A DNA stretch of 64,000 nt from Porphyromonadaceae bacterium (GTDB taxonomy: Bacteria > Bacteroidota > Bacteroidia > Bacteroidales > Dysgonomonadaceae), in assembly GCA_021372865.1 (NCBI GenBank), contig JAJFTO010000013.1, forward strand, positions 124,001 through 188,000. Direction: 5' to 3'. The position numbers and the translations under genes are program-made. Positions 1-9,233 of the stretch are shown here, in pieces. Below the pieces are notes generated by a model that searched no databases, was not told where the DNA came from, and saw only the letters and a list, made by a program, of their open reading frames with translations. Within the stretch, counting starts at the first letter, position 1; every line of letters begins with the position of its first letter.

Positions 1-2
1 AT

Positions 3-680
3 GAATTGCGCACGGAACTCAGTGCCCATATCCGTAATACCGGAGACTTGGGTTTTGCACTCTTATCAACACGAAAAAATAGCGGTAAATGTTTTTATGA
101 TGTCGTGCATTCACCCGGCTACGATCTTGAGGAAAAGTATCGTTTGATGGAACTCACCGCCACAGTCGCACCAAAAGATATTCCCTTGTTGGTAAAAAAA
201 CTAAATAGCAAGGATCCTGAAACCAGATTCTGGTCCGTAATTAATCTGGGTGTACTGGCCAAAGGAGGTAAGCTTCCTGCAGCCCCCATGGAACTGGTAA
301 GAATCATGCAACAATCTGATGATTCTCAAATTGCATCCGAGAGTGCTTACGCTTTGTGCTACACCGATAAGCGCAATGAAGCATTCGAGTATTTTGTCAC
401 ACACGCTCAGAATCTCACCTCACTGGAAGTGCTGAGCATGGATAAAAATTTAAACTTAATTCTACCGGATAAATTAAAGGAAAAGATTCGTAGCAAAGCC
501 ACGGAAAATAAGAATGAAACAAGTATAATGGCCCGCAAAATTCTTGTAAACTGGGGTGAACTTCCGGCAGAAAAGCTCTATGGTAACGAGAAGAAAGAAT
601 TTGCCGATGGTTTGAAAGTTAACAAAAACCGTCGCCCACTTGTTCCCACTCCGAATTATGAACTAAAAACCAAAAAATAA
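3..680 (+). CDS. Sulfatase, C-terminal part only (cut by window start)
   Basis: The reading frame is open from the first base of the window, so the 5' part of the gene, including the alkaline-phosphatase-like catalytic domain, lies outside. The visible part begins with ELRTELSAH, matching the ELRGELDSY segment of the complete sulfatase at 9234-11132, and continues with a helical, HEAT-like tail (for example DPETRFWSVINLG, compared with DPVVRWWGLTSC in the other). The two are therefore paralogues with the same architecture. The active-site serine cannot be seen here. An AGE-family epimerase follows after 7 bases, so the genes are probably cotranscribed. Calling it a sulfatase is inferred from this paralogue, not from catalytic motifs. 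Confidence 0.75.
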   Translation, partial: ELRTELSAHIRNTGDLGFALLSTRKNSGKCFYDVVHSPGYDLEEKYRLMELTATVAPKDIPLLVKKLNSKDPETRFWSVINLGVLAKGGKLPAAPMELVRIMQQSDDSQIASESAYALCYTDKRNEAFEYFVTHAQNLTSLEVLSMDKNLNLILPDKLKEKIRSKATENKNETSIMARKILVNWGELPAEKLYGNEKKEFADGLKVNKNRRPLVPTPNYELKTKK

Positions 681-687
681 TAAAAAA

Positions 688-2001
688 ATGGAATCACAAT
701 CTACTACCACATCGTCCGGGTATGAGATGCCTGCAGAAAAAATAACGAAGGAACAAATTCATCAGCTGGCCGGCGAAGCAATCGCCGCACGTGACTCTAT
801 CATGAAGTTCTGGCTTGAACGCTGTGAAGATAAACAGCATGGAGGATTTCTTACCAATTTCGATGCATCCGGCAAAGATACCGGTACATCAGAAAAGTAT
901 CTTAACACCCAATGTCGGTTTATCTGGACTTTCTCATCTTTGCTGCGCCGTGGAGGTGATAAAGAATACGAAAGACTGGCAAGGCTGGGCGTAGATTTTA
1001 TTATCGAAAATTTTTGGGATGAACATTATGGAGGGTTCTACTGGAAAACGAATAGGGACGGCTCTGAACTTGACAACGGAAAGATTGTGTATGGTGAAAG
1101 TTTTGCCATCTACGCACTGAGTGAGTATTATCTTGCAACTAAGGACCCGCGCGGATTGGAATATGCAGTGAAAACCTTTGATGCACTCCAAAAATATTGT
1201 GCGGACACACGATATGGCGGATACCGTGAATACTTTAATCAGGACTGGACGCCTGAAACACCCGGTTTTGGAGGAGGTGACCGTAAGACACTCGACAGCC
1301 ATATGCATCTCATGGAGTCATTTACCGTACTTTATGAGGCATCCCAACAGGAGATTCATCGTCGTAAACTCAAAGAGCTCATTGATCTGATCATAGACAT
1401 AATGGTAGACCATACGCGCGGTTCCGGCCTTAATCAGTTCAACCTGGCGTGGGAAAGTGTACCTGCCTTGTCTCTCAAACGTACATGGAACGCTGAACGA
1501 TTCGGTGAGAGGCCGGCAGAGCCGACGCAAACAACTAGCTATGGACACAACACAGAACTGGTCTGGTTACTTAGCCGTGCTCTTGAAATAGGAGGGTTTG
1601 ACAAGGAACCCTATAAGGGTATTATGAAGCAACTTATGGATCACGCGATTCAAAACGGTATCGATTGGCAATATGGAGGTGTCTACCGTGACGGCTTACG
1701 TGAAACCGGCAAACCTATTGTACTCGAGAAAGAGTTTTGGCAGAATGCAGAGATCCTTACAGGAATGCTCGACGCCTATAAAACTTTCGGGAATGAAGAG
1801 TATTTACAGGCTTTTGTAAATGTGTGGAGGTTTTGCCAAAAATATATGGTCATAGAAAATTTGGGTGAATGGCGTACCCTTTGTGACCAAAAAGGAAACA
1901 TCCTCGACGGGAATATCGGCAATCCGTGGAAAGTGAGCTATCATACCGGACGCTCCGCCATGGAAGTGGCTGACCGCCTCCGTGAACTTGCAAACAAATA
2001 A
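688..2001 (+). CDS. AGE-family sugar 2-epimerase or aldose-ketose isomerase (cellobiose/mannobiose 2-epimerase-like)
   Basis: A 437-residue (alpha/alpha)6-barrel protein of the N-acylglucosamine 2-epimerase superfamily, slightly longer than the usual 390-410 residues because of an extra N-terminal stretch. Recognisable family motifs are TQCRFIWTFS, HMHLMESF, GHNTELVWLL (the conserved His and Glu), EFWQNAE and YHTGRSAMEV (the C-terminal catalytic His). These fit cellobiose 2-epimerases better than renin-binding-protein types, but mannose isomerase activity is also possible. There is no signal peptide, so it should be cytoplasmic. It lies between a sulfatase and a beta-mannosidase, which suggests it acts on an imported mannose-containing disaccharide or monosaccharide. 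The substrate is inference. Confidence 0.85.
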   Translation: MESQSTTTSSGYEMPAEKITKEQIHQLAGEAIAARDSIMKFWLERCEDKQHGGFLTNFDASGKDTGTSEKYLNTQCRFIWTFSSLLRRGGDKEYERLARLGVDFIIENFWDEHYGGFYWKTNRDGSELDNGKIVYGESFAIYALSEYYLATKDPRGLEYAVKTFDALQKYCADTRYGGYREYFNQDWTPETPGFGGGDRKTLDSHMHLMESFTVLYEASQQEIHRRKLKELIDLIIDIMVDHTRGSGLNQFNLAWESVPALSLKRTWNAERFGERPAEPTQTTSYGHNTELVWLLSRALEIGGFDKEPYKGIMKQLMDHAIQNGIDWQYGGVYRDGLRETGKPIVLEKEFWQNAEILTGMLDAYKTFGNEEYLQAFVNVWRFCQKYMVIENLGEWRTLCDQKGNILDGNIGNPWKVSYHTGRSAMEVADRLRELANK

Positions 2002-2067
2002 AACAAGGCCAGTTGCTGAAATTATAAAATGACCATAAAGGTCGTTCATTCAAAAATAAATAATCGT

Positions 2068-4719
2068 ATGAATAAAGTTCTCTGCCTGCTGACTGTGATA
2101 CTAACCACCCTATCACTTCAGGCGGGCAACGTCATCAAGCGCCCTCTGAACGGGGGATGGCAGTTCCGGCAGGAAAATCTCGGCTCCTGGAAACGGGAAA
2201 GCCCGAAAGATACCGTTTCCTGGCGCCCGGCAAAAGTACCCGGTACAATACATACCGACCTCTATTCACAGGGGATCATCGGAGACCCTTACTGGCGAAT
2301 GAATGAAAGGGAACAACAATGGATTGACAAGGTGAACTGGGAATATAGGACCACCTTCGATGCCGGGGATATATTTGAAAAGGACAGCATCTGTCTCGTA
2401 TTCAACGGGCTTGACTCCAGGGCAGTGATCACGCTGAACGGGAAGAAAATACTCTACGCCGACAATGCGCATCGCCGCTGGAAAGCCGATGTGAAAGATA
2501 TCATCAGGGAAAGGGGCAACGAGCTGCATATCCTCTTCATCTCGCCCGTGATCGAGGGTCTCAGGGAGGCGACTGCATTCGGGACGCCCATCATCTCGAA
2601 CAACGACCAGTCGATGCTCGGCGGAGTCGGTACTACCAAGGTTAGCTCCTTCACCAGGAAGGCGGGATATCATTTCGGATGGGACCTGACCGGCCGCTTC
2701 GTGACAAGCGGCATCTGGAGGCCGATAGAACTCGTGGCGTGGAATACGGCAAGGATTGACAACATCTATGTATACACCAAAAGTGCCAGTAAAAAGACCG
2801 CCGATATGGGACTCGATCTGTCCATATCTTCCATGGGAAGGGGCAACTACACGATCGACCTGCTGCTGGACGGAAAAACGGTCAGGAGTTTTAAAAGAGC
2901 CGTGGAAGGGGTCGAGACTTTAAAGGAGGATTTCGTGATTCCCGATCCCCGCCTGTGGTATCCGAACGGTGACGGCCCTGCCAACCTGTATGATCTGACG
3001 GTCCGCCTCAAAAGGGAGGGACAGTTGCTGGATGAACAGGACATCCGGGCCGGCATCCGCACCATGCGCCTGATACGGGAGGAGGACAGGGACAAGAATG
3101 GAAGCAGCTTCATCTTCGAGATCAACGGAAAACGTACTTTCGCCAAGGGATCAAACTGGGTGGCCAGCGACATGTTCATGCCGAACGTCACGCCCGAACA
3201 TCTCGAGCATCTGGTGAAAAGCTGTGCGGATGCAAATATGAACATGCTGCGCGTCTGGGGAGGCGCAAACTATGAGGACGACCTGTTTTATGAACTTTGC
3301 GACAAGTACGGAATCCTGGTCTGGCAGGACTTCATGTTCTCTGTGGCATTATACCCGGTAAACGACCATTTCATCAGCAACGTCCGTGCCGAAGCCGACG
3401 ACAACATCAAAAGGCTGAGAAATCACCCCTCCATTGTGTTGTGGTGCGGAAACAATGAAATTGAATCGATGTTGCAGCCGTTTGACACCATACCCCGTTC
3501 GACATGGAGATGGAAAACAAACATGTCACAATCTCAACGTGAGATGTGGGACAGGGCCTATGATACAATCTTTCATAAGGTACTTCCTGCGGCTGTAAAA
3601 GCAAATACCTATGAAAACATATACTGGCGTTCCTCGCCAAGCTCGTTGTTTGGTGTAGGATTCAACGGCCCCATAGACAAGGAACCCGATCCCAAATTCA
3701 TGCTCAGATATGGAGATGTGCATCAGTGGGACGTGTGCCACAGACAGGCCAAGCAATCCTATTATGATGAGAATGTGGGACGGTTCATGAGTGAATACGG
3801 CATGATCTCATACAATGAAATCTCGTCGATGGAAAACTATCTGGACAGGAGTGATCTGGTATTCAAAGGCGAGGCATTGAAATTTCATTCACGGTTCAGG
3901 GTGGCAGAAACGGTGGCACTTTATCTTGACTGGTACTATCGCGTACCGACAAAGTTCGAAGACATTGTCTATATGAGCCAGATCATGCAGGCGGATGTGA
4001 TCGCCCATGGCATCCAGGCGCACAGGCGCAACATGCCATGGTGTATGGGATCGCTCTACTGGCAGATCAATGACAGCTGGCCCGGAGACACATGGTCGAG
4101 CATCGACTACTATGGAAAATGGAAGGCACTTCATTATGCGACCCGCCATAATTTTGAACCGGTAGCCGTCATGCCTTATCTTGATGGAAACAACAGTGAG
4201 ATTTACCTGGTTTCGGACAAGGCGGAGAGCCTCAAGGGAGAGATGGAGCTGACGCTGGTGGACTTCGACGGGAAAAAACTGAAATCGGAAAAATTCAATG
4301 TCGAAATGCCGGCCAATACAAGTAAAAATGCAAGGACACTGAACGTTGCATCACTCATAGGGGATGCAGACAGGGACAGGGTGGTACTGGCCTGCAAATT
4401 CACGGCCGGAGAGATCCGGCAGACCTCCCTCCAGTATCTGGATTCCATCAAGTTGCTTAAACTGCCCAGGGTAAATATAAAACTGGAGACTTTGCCGGGG
4501 GCGGAAAAAGGTACCGTCACGGTCAGGGTGACGACCGATAAGCTGGCCAAAAATATCGCGGTCTATTATAAGGGGGTCGCAGGATTCTTCTCGGATAACT
4601 ATTTCGACATGCTGCCCGGGGAAACCAGGGACATTACCATCGTGACGGATGATTCTCCCAAAACGGTACTGAAGAATTTAAGCTACAACACCATGAACGA
4701 TGTATATAGCAGACTGTGA
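2068..4719 (+). CDS. GH2 beta-mannosidase, secreted
   Basis: An exo-acting glycosidase expected to remove non-reducing-end beta-mannosyl residues in the periplasm. The ATG at 2068 is preferred over an in-frame ATG at 2029, because the signal peptide (MNKVLCLLTVILTTLSLQA) starts there. The N-terminal sugar-binding jelly-roll domain carries NGLDSRAVITLNG. The TIM-barrel contains the acid/base Glu in WCGNNEIE (about residue 465) and the nucleophile Glu in FMSEYGM (about residue 576), both in the positions seen in Bacteroides beta-mannosidases. The total of 883 residues is normal for the family. A weaker alternative is another GH2 exo-enzyme, but the NNE and SEYG contexts favour mannosidase. Confidence 0.9.
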   Translation: MNKVLCLLTVILTTLSLQAGNVIKRPLNGGWQFRQENLGSWKRESPKDTVSWRPAKVPGTIHTDLYSQGIIGDPYWRMNEREQQWIDKVNWEYRTTFDAGDIFEKDSICLVFNGLDSRAVITLNGKKILYADNAHRRWKADVKDIIRERGNELHILFISPVIEGLREATAFGTPIISNNDQSMLGGVGTTKVSSFTRKAGYHFGWDLTGRFVTSGIWRPIELVAWNTARIDNIYVYTKSASKKTADMGLDLSISSMGRGNYTIDLLLDGKTVRSFKRAVEGVETLKEDFVIPDPRLWYPNGDGPANLYDLTVRLKREGQLLDEQDIRAGIRTMRLIREEDRDKNGSSFIFEINGKRTFAKGSNWVASDMFMPNVTPEHLEHLVKSCADANMNMLRVWGGANYEDDLFYELCDKYGILVWQDFMFSVALYPVNDHFISNVRAEADDNIKRLRNHPSIVLWCGNNEIESMLQPFDTIPRSTWRWKTNMSQSQREMWDRAYDTIFHKVLPAAVKANTYENIYWRSSPSSLFGVGFNGPIDKEPDPKFMLRYGDVHQWDVCHRQAKQSYYDENVGRFMSEYGMISYNEISSMENYLDRSDLVFKGEALKFHSRFRVAETVALYLDWYYRVPTKFEDIVYMSQIMQADVIAHGIQAHRRNMPWCMGSLYWQINDSWPGDTWSSIDYYGKWKALHYATRHNFEPVAVMPYLDGNNSEIYLVSDKAESLKGEMELTLVDFDGKKLKSEKFNVEMPANTSKNARTLNVASLIGDADRDRVVLACKFTAGEIRQTSLQYLDSIKLLKLPRVNIKLETLPGAEKGTVTVRVTTDKLAKNIAVYYKGVAGFFSDNYFDMLPGETRDITIVTDDSPKTVLKNLSYNTMNDVYSRL

Positions 4720-4821
4720 ACCATTAGAAATCAGAATGATTTATACAGGGAGTTCCCCCGAAATTAAAATTTCATATCTATTCAGGGAAATGATGTAATT
4801 AAAAAAACACGAAGAAACAAT

Positions 4822-6222
4822 ATGAAGACTAAAATTTTTGTAGCGGGACTTTCATGCGTAGCTTTCATTCCACTACACGCCCAGCAAAAACCCAATGTGG
4901 TATTTATCGTGGCCGATGATCTGGGATATGGGGATCTGAGTTGTTACGGTCAGGAAAAATTTCAAACACCCAATATCGACCGGATGGCATTAAACGGAAT
5001 CCGGTTTACCCAAACTTATTCCGGCACAACGGTAAGCGCTCCCTCACGTGCCAGCCTGATGACCGGATTGCATACTGGTCACACGCCCATTCGCGGGAAC
5101 AAAGAAATAAAACCAGAGGGCCAATTTCCACTTCAGGAAGGGACATTCACATTATTCCGTCTTTTTAAAAATGCAGGGTATGTCACTGGCGCCTTCGGCA
5201 AATGGGGACTGGGTTATCCGGGATCTACCGGAGAGCCGATGAAACAAGGAGTAGATGAGTTTTTTGGATACAATTGTCAGCGTTTGGCTCATAATTATTA
5301 CCCTGCTTACCTATGGGATAATAATAAAAAAGTAACGTTTCCTGAAAACGATAATGGCCAGTTCGGCACCTATTCACAAACGGCGATACAGGCAAAAGCG
5401 CTGGCATTTATCGACAAGCACAGCAAGGATCCATTCTTCCTTTTCGTCCCGATGATCCTTCCTCACGCCGAGCTGGTGGTACCTGAAGATTCAATCATTC
5501 AGGGATTAAGAGGAAAATTCGATGAAAAGCCCTATAAGGGCATTGACTCCGGACCCGAATTCAGAAATGGCGGATATATGTCGCAGGAATATCCACGGGC
5601 AACACATGCTGCCATGGTAAAACGTATCGACGTATATGTGGGGCAAATCATTGAAAAACTCAAAGAGACGGGAGTGTATGAGAATACGCTTATTATTTTC
5701 ACCAGTGACAATGGCCCGCATCGAGAAGGTGGGGGCGACCCGGATTTTTTCAACAGTAACGGCATCTACCGGGGATATAAACGTGATCTGTACGAAGGAG
5801 GTATTCGCGTTCCCACCATCATTTCGTGGCAGGGTAAAGTACCGGCAGGCAAGGAAAGTAATTTTGCATTCGCTTTTTGGGATTATCTTCCAACCTTTGC
5901 AGAAATGTTACGTACATCCATATCCAAGAAAATCGACGGTATTAGCATCTTGCCTACCCTGCTCGAAAAGGAAGGACAAAAGAAAAGAGACTATTTTTAC
6001 TTTGAATTTCAGGAATTAGGGGGCCGTCAGGCGCTCATAAAAGGAGACTGGAAACTTCTTCATATAGATATCCGGGACGGAGGCAGGTTTGAGCTCTACA
6101 ACCTTGCGTCAGACCCTTCAGAGAATCACAACCTCGTAGAACTCTATCCTCAAAAAACGGCAGAGCTGAAAGAAATCATGAAAAAGGCCAGAACCGATGA
6201 TCCCAACTGGCCGCTGTTTTAA
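4822..6222 (+). CDS. Sulfatase (S1 family, Ser-type), secreted
   Basis: A formylglycine-dependent sulfatase removing sulfate esters from carbohydrate. The signal peptide ends near HAQQKPN. The first metal site is in VVFIVADDLGYGD. The S-x-P-S-R signature is SAPSRASLMTG with Ser72 as the residue to be converted to formylglycine, so an anaerobic radical-SAM maturase (anSME, not in this window) is required. TSDNGPH carries the second metal-binding Asp and Asn. The C-terminal subdomain ends with DWKLLHIDI and ELYNLASDPSE, typical of the family. The length, 466 residues, is ordinary. It is separated from the beta-mannosidase gene by 102 bases in which I see no clear promoter. The sulfated substrate is unknown. 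Confidence 0.92.
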   Translation: MKTKIFVAGLSCVAFIPLHAQQKPNVVFIVADDLGYGDLSCYGQEKFQTPNIDRMALNGIRFTQTYSGTTVSAPSRASLMTGLHTGHTPIRGNKEIKPEGQFPLQEGTFTLFRLFKNAGYVTGAFGKWGLGYPGSTGEPMKQGVDEFFGYNCQRLAHNYYPAYLWDNNKKVTFPENDNGQFGTYSQTAIQAKALAFIDKHSKDPFFLFVPMILPHAELVVPEDSIIQGLRGKFDEKPYKGIDSGPEFRNGGYMSQEYPRATHAAMVKRIDVYVGQIIEKLKETGVYENTLIIFTSDNGPHREGGGDPDFFNSNGIYRGYKRDLYEGGIRVPTIISWQGKVPAGKESNFAFAFWDYLPTFAEMLRTSISKKIDGISILPTLLEKEGQKKRDYFYFEFQELGGRQALIKGDWKLLHIDIRDGGRFELYNLASDPSENHNLVELYPQKTAELKEIMKKARTDDPNWPLF

Positions 6223-6253
6223 ATAATTTCGTCATATCATTATCTTTAAATTT

Positions 6254-7810
6254 ATGAGATATTTATCTACCCGTTCTATTCTCGCTTTTGGCACCTGCCT
6301 GGCTCTTCCCTCGCAGGCACAGGAGGTAAAACAAAAAGTAATCCAGGAAAAACCCAATATCGTGCTGATTTACGCAGACGACATGGGCTATGGCGACCTT
6401 TCCTGCTACGGCGCAGAACGTGTGCATACACCCAATGTCGATGCCCTGACCGCAAATGGCCTGCGATTCCGTAACGCCCATGCCGCAGCAGCAACCAGTA
6501 CTCCTTCCCGTTATGGGTTGCTCACCGGCGAGTATCCATGGCGGAGGAAGGGTACCCAGATTGCCGCAGGTGATGCGGCCCTGATTATCAAACCCAACCG
6601 GAACACCGTGCCAAAGATAATGAAAGAAGCCGGTTACACCACAGCTGCCGTAGGAAAGTGGCATCTGGGGATAGGAAACATCGACGGGAAACAGGACTGG
6701 AATAAGCCGTTGACCCCGGGACCGCGGGAGATCGGATTCGACTACTCCTACATCATGGCCGCCACGGGAGACCGTGTACCCTGCGTCTATCTCGAGAATC
6801 AACGGGTGGCAAATCTTGATCCCAGGGATCCTCTTTTCGTGAGTTACTCCCAAAACTTTCCGGGAGAACCTACCGGGAAAGATAATCCTGAGTTGCTCAC
6901 CAAACTGAAACCAAGCCCCAATCATGGACATAACCAAGGCATTGTCAATGGTATCTCCCGCATCGGTTATATAAAAGGCGGACGTGCTGCATTATGGGAA
7001 GATGAATCTATTGCTGACAGTCTCACATCCCACGCAGTCCGATTTATTGAAAAAAATAAAGAAAAGCCATTTTTCCTGTATTTCGGAACCAACGATATTC
7101 ACGTCCCGAGATTTCCCCACGAACGCTTCAGGGGTAAAACCGAAATGGGGCATCGCGGCGATGCAATAGTAGAGTTTGACTGGTCCGTAGGCGAGATCGT
7201 ACGGGCCCTGAAGGAAGCCGGAATCTTTGAAAATACAATGATCATCATCACAAGCGACAACGGTCCCGTGGTAGACGATGGTTATATGGACGAAGCACGG
7301 GAGAAACTGATGGATCACAAGCCCTGGGGACCCTTTCGCGGTGGAAAGTACAGTAATTTTGAGGCAGGAACCCGCGTCCCCTTCATGGTACACTGGCCCG
7401 GAAAAGTGCAGAAAGGAATCTCCAATGCCCTGATATCGCAGATAGACCTTTTGGCAACAATGGCATCGCTGACGGGCAGAGAGAAGAGTGACGACATTCC
7501 TGAAGACAGCCGGGATCAGCTCCCGGCGTGGCTTGGAATAGATCCCGACGGAAGAGATTATGTCATCGGTGCAGCATCCACACTCACCGTACTGACCAAA
7601 GACTGGAAGTATATTGAACCTGGCAATGGACAAGCCTATAACAAGCTGACAAATACCGAAATGGGAATCAGAAAAGCAGATCAGCTCTATGACATGCGCA
7701 CCGACAGGGGAGAGTATGATAACGTGGCAGATAAAAACAAGCTGATGCTTCACTTTATGAAGCAGATACTGGAAGAAGAGAAAAGTAAAGGAATAAAACA
7801 AGATCTCTGA
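6254..7810 (+). CDS. Sulfatase (S1 family, Ser-type), secreted
   Basis: A second complete sulfatase, 518 residues. A signal peptide (cleavage near PSQAQE) is followed by the metal-binding segment IVLIYADDMGYGD. The maturation signature STPSRYGLLTGEYPW has Ser82 as the formylglycine precursor. Further family motifs are GKWHLG, TSDNGPV and the basic segment KPWGPFRGGKYSNFEAGTR before the C-terminal subdomain. It sits 31 bases after the preceding sulfatase and 9 bases before the GH10-like gene, so all three are likely on one transcript. It is only distantly similar to its neighbour, so the two probably attack different sulfate positions. That division of labour is inference. Confidence 0.92.
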   Translation: MRYLSTRSILAFGTCLALPSQAQEVKQKVIQEKPNIVLIYADDMGYGDLSCYGAERVHTPNVDALTANGLRFRNAHAAAATSTPSRYGLLTGEYPWRRKGTQIAAGDAALIIKPNRNTVPKIMKEAGYTTAAVGKWHLGIGNIDGKQDWNKPLTPGPREIGFDYSYIMAATGDRVPCVYLENQRVANLDPRDPLFVSYSQNFPGEPTGKDNPELLTKLKPSPNHGHNQGIVNGISRIGYIKGGRAALWEDESIADSLTSHAVRFIEKNKEKPFFLYFGTNDIHVPRFPHERFRGKTEMGHRGDAIVEFDWSVGEIVRALKEAGIFENTMIIITSDNGPVVDDGYMDEAREKLMDHKPWGPFRGGKYSNFEAGTRVPFMVHWPGKVQKGISNALISQIDLLATMASLTGREKSDDIPEDSRDQLPAWLGIDPDGRDYVIGAASTLTVLTKDWKYIEPGNGQAYNKLTNTEMGIRKADQLYDMRTDRGEYDNVADKNKLMLHFMKQILEEEKSKGIKQDL

Positions 7811-7819
7811 AGATAAACG

Positions 7820-9226
7820 ATGAAATCTATCTTTATAATCGGGGCAGTATTGTCTGCTCTTCCATTCACTCAAAAAAGTGAAAATGAACCCACACAGACT
7901 TTCTTTGATGGCATTTCTGATGCTGAAAGTAAAGCGGTAATGATTCAGGCTGAAAAGGATATTGAAAAATATCGGACTGCAGATTTTACGTTATTATTCA
8001 TAGACGAAGAAGGCAAAAAGGTAGAGAAAAAAAAAGTAAGACTGGAGCTTTTCGCGCATGAATTTGATTTTGGCACCAATACCTATGGATTATTCGAAAA
8101 ACCGGTAAATGACCCAATACGCATAGAAGCACTCAAAACGATCCCTGAAATTTTTAATAAAGTGGTGATATGTGATTATTGGCAGGATCCAAAAACAAGA
8201 CAGCGCGACTACAAGGCACTTGATGCCATCAAGTGGGCTCAGGAAAATGATTTGCGAATGCGTTTTCATGCGATACTATATAACGAAAAATGGTTCAAAA
8301 ATCAAATCTATACAGAAGATCAAATCTGGCAAATGATTGAAGATCGCCTCCACTTCGTAAGCGATACATATGGCGACAAAATTGGAGAATACGATGTCAT
8401 CAATGAATTTTATTCAATGCAATTCTGGGAAAAAAACAATCCTCCAGAAGATCAGTTTATCCTGGCGGCACCCAATTATCCTAAATACAGAGAACCGGGA
8501 GTAGCAAAAAAAACGCTTGCGCTGGCACGTAAATATTTACCCAATGCAAAGTTTGTGGTACTTGATGCACAACATCCTTACCTGACAAATCCTCAATTTA
8601 TTGGCTACGTAAATTATTTAAAGGCGCTTAAAAGTATCGGTGGCGATTTTCAAATGGCAGGAAATCAGGATCATTTTTTTGGTCATACCTGGGATTTTCG
8701 TGCAGGTTCTCCAACATACGGCAAAACAGCGTATACTATGGGTGCAATAAACAAAGGATTTGAACTGCTTGGAACCATTGGTAAACCCGTCGTGATTACA
8801 GAATTTAACGGACCGTCGCGAAACAACAAACAGTCTCCCGAAAATCGCGATAAAATATGGTCAATCAGCGACAAAGAAAGCTCAGCCTGGCAAATAAACT
8901 ACTATACACTGGCCTTTTCGAAACCTTTTATAAAAGGAGTGACCCGGTGGTATCAGGTGGACAATCTCGGAGGTCGCGGCATGGATGCCGGCATTCTCTA
9001 TGAAGATGGAAGAAAGCATCAAGTTTATTATGACCTGAAAAAACTTATTAAAGAAACATGGCACACCAAAACAGAGGAGAAAACATCAACGAATGGTGAG
9101 GTTACCTTTCACGGTTTTTATGGAGATTATTTGGTGGATGTTCCGGAATATGAGACGGTGCGGGTCAAACTATACAAGGATAGTAGCAAAACGACGACGA
9201 TCATCTTAAAGAAAGCAATAAAATAA
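7820..9226 (+). CDS. GH10-like glycoside hydrolase (endo-beta-1,4-xylanase-related), secreted
   Basis: A 468-residue protein with a short N-terminal hydrophobic signal, a small beta-rich region (about residues 45-90) and a TIM barrel related to GH10. The acid/base is E196 in YDVINEFY, matching GH10 WDVVNE. The nucleophile is E328 in KPVVITEFNGPSR, matching GH10 ITELD. A small C-terminal beta-domain (HGFYGDYLVDV) follows. Related proteins are often annotated as endo-1,4-beta-xylanases, but substrates differ, and the sulfatase and beta-mannosidase neighbours argue against plain xylan. The gene is packed 9 and 7 bases from its neighbours. The fold and catalytic pair are read from sequence. The specificity is unknown. 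Confidence 0.82.
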   Translation: MKSIFIIGAVLSALPFTQKSENEPTQTFFDGISDAESKAVMIQAEKDIEKYRTADFTLLFIDEEGKKVEKKKVRLELFAHEFDFGTNTYGLFEKPVNDPIRIEALKTIPEIFNKVVICDYWQDPKTRQRDYKALDAIKWAQENDLRMRFHAILYNEKWFKNQIYTEDQIWQMIEDRLHFVSDTYGDKIGEYDVINEFYSMQFWEKNNPPEDQFILAAPNYPKYREPGVAKKTLALARKYLPNAKFVVLDAQHPYLTNPQFIGYVNYLKALKSIGGDFQMAGNQDHFFGHTWDFRAGSPTYGKTAYTMGAINKGFELLGTIGKPVVITEFNGPSRNNKQSPENRDKIWSISDKESSAWQINYYTLAFSKPFIKGVTRWYQVDNLGGRGMDAGILYEDGRKHQVYYDLKKLIKETWHTKTEEKTSTNGEVTFHGFYGDYLVDVPEYETVRVKLYKDSSKTTTIILKKAIK

Positions 9227-9233
9227 AGTAAAC

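Noticed and set aside
6992..7873. A 293-codon open frame on the minus strand
   Set aside because: It lies antisense to the second sulfatase, has no recognisable domain, and the plus strand has all sulfatase motifs.
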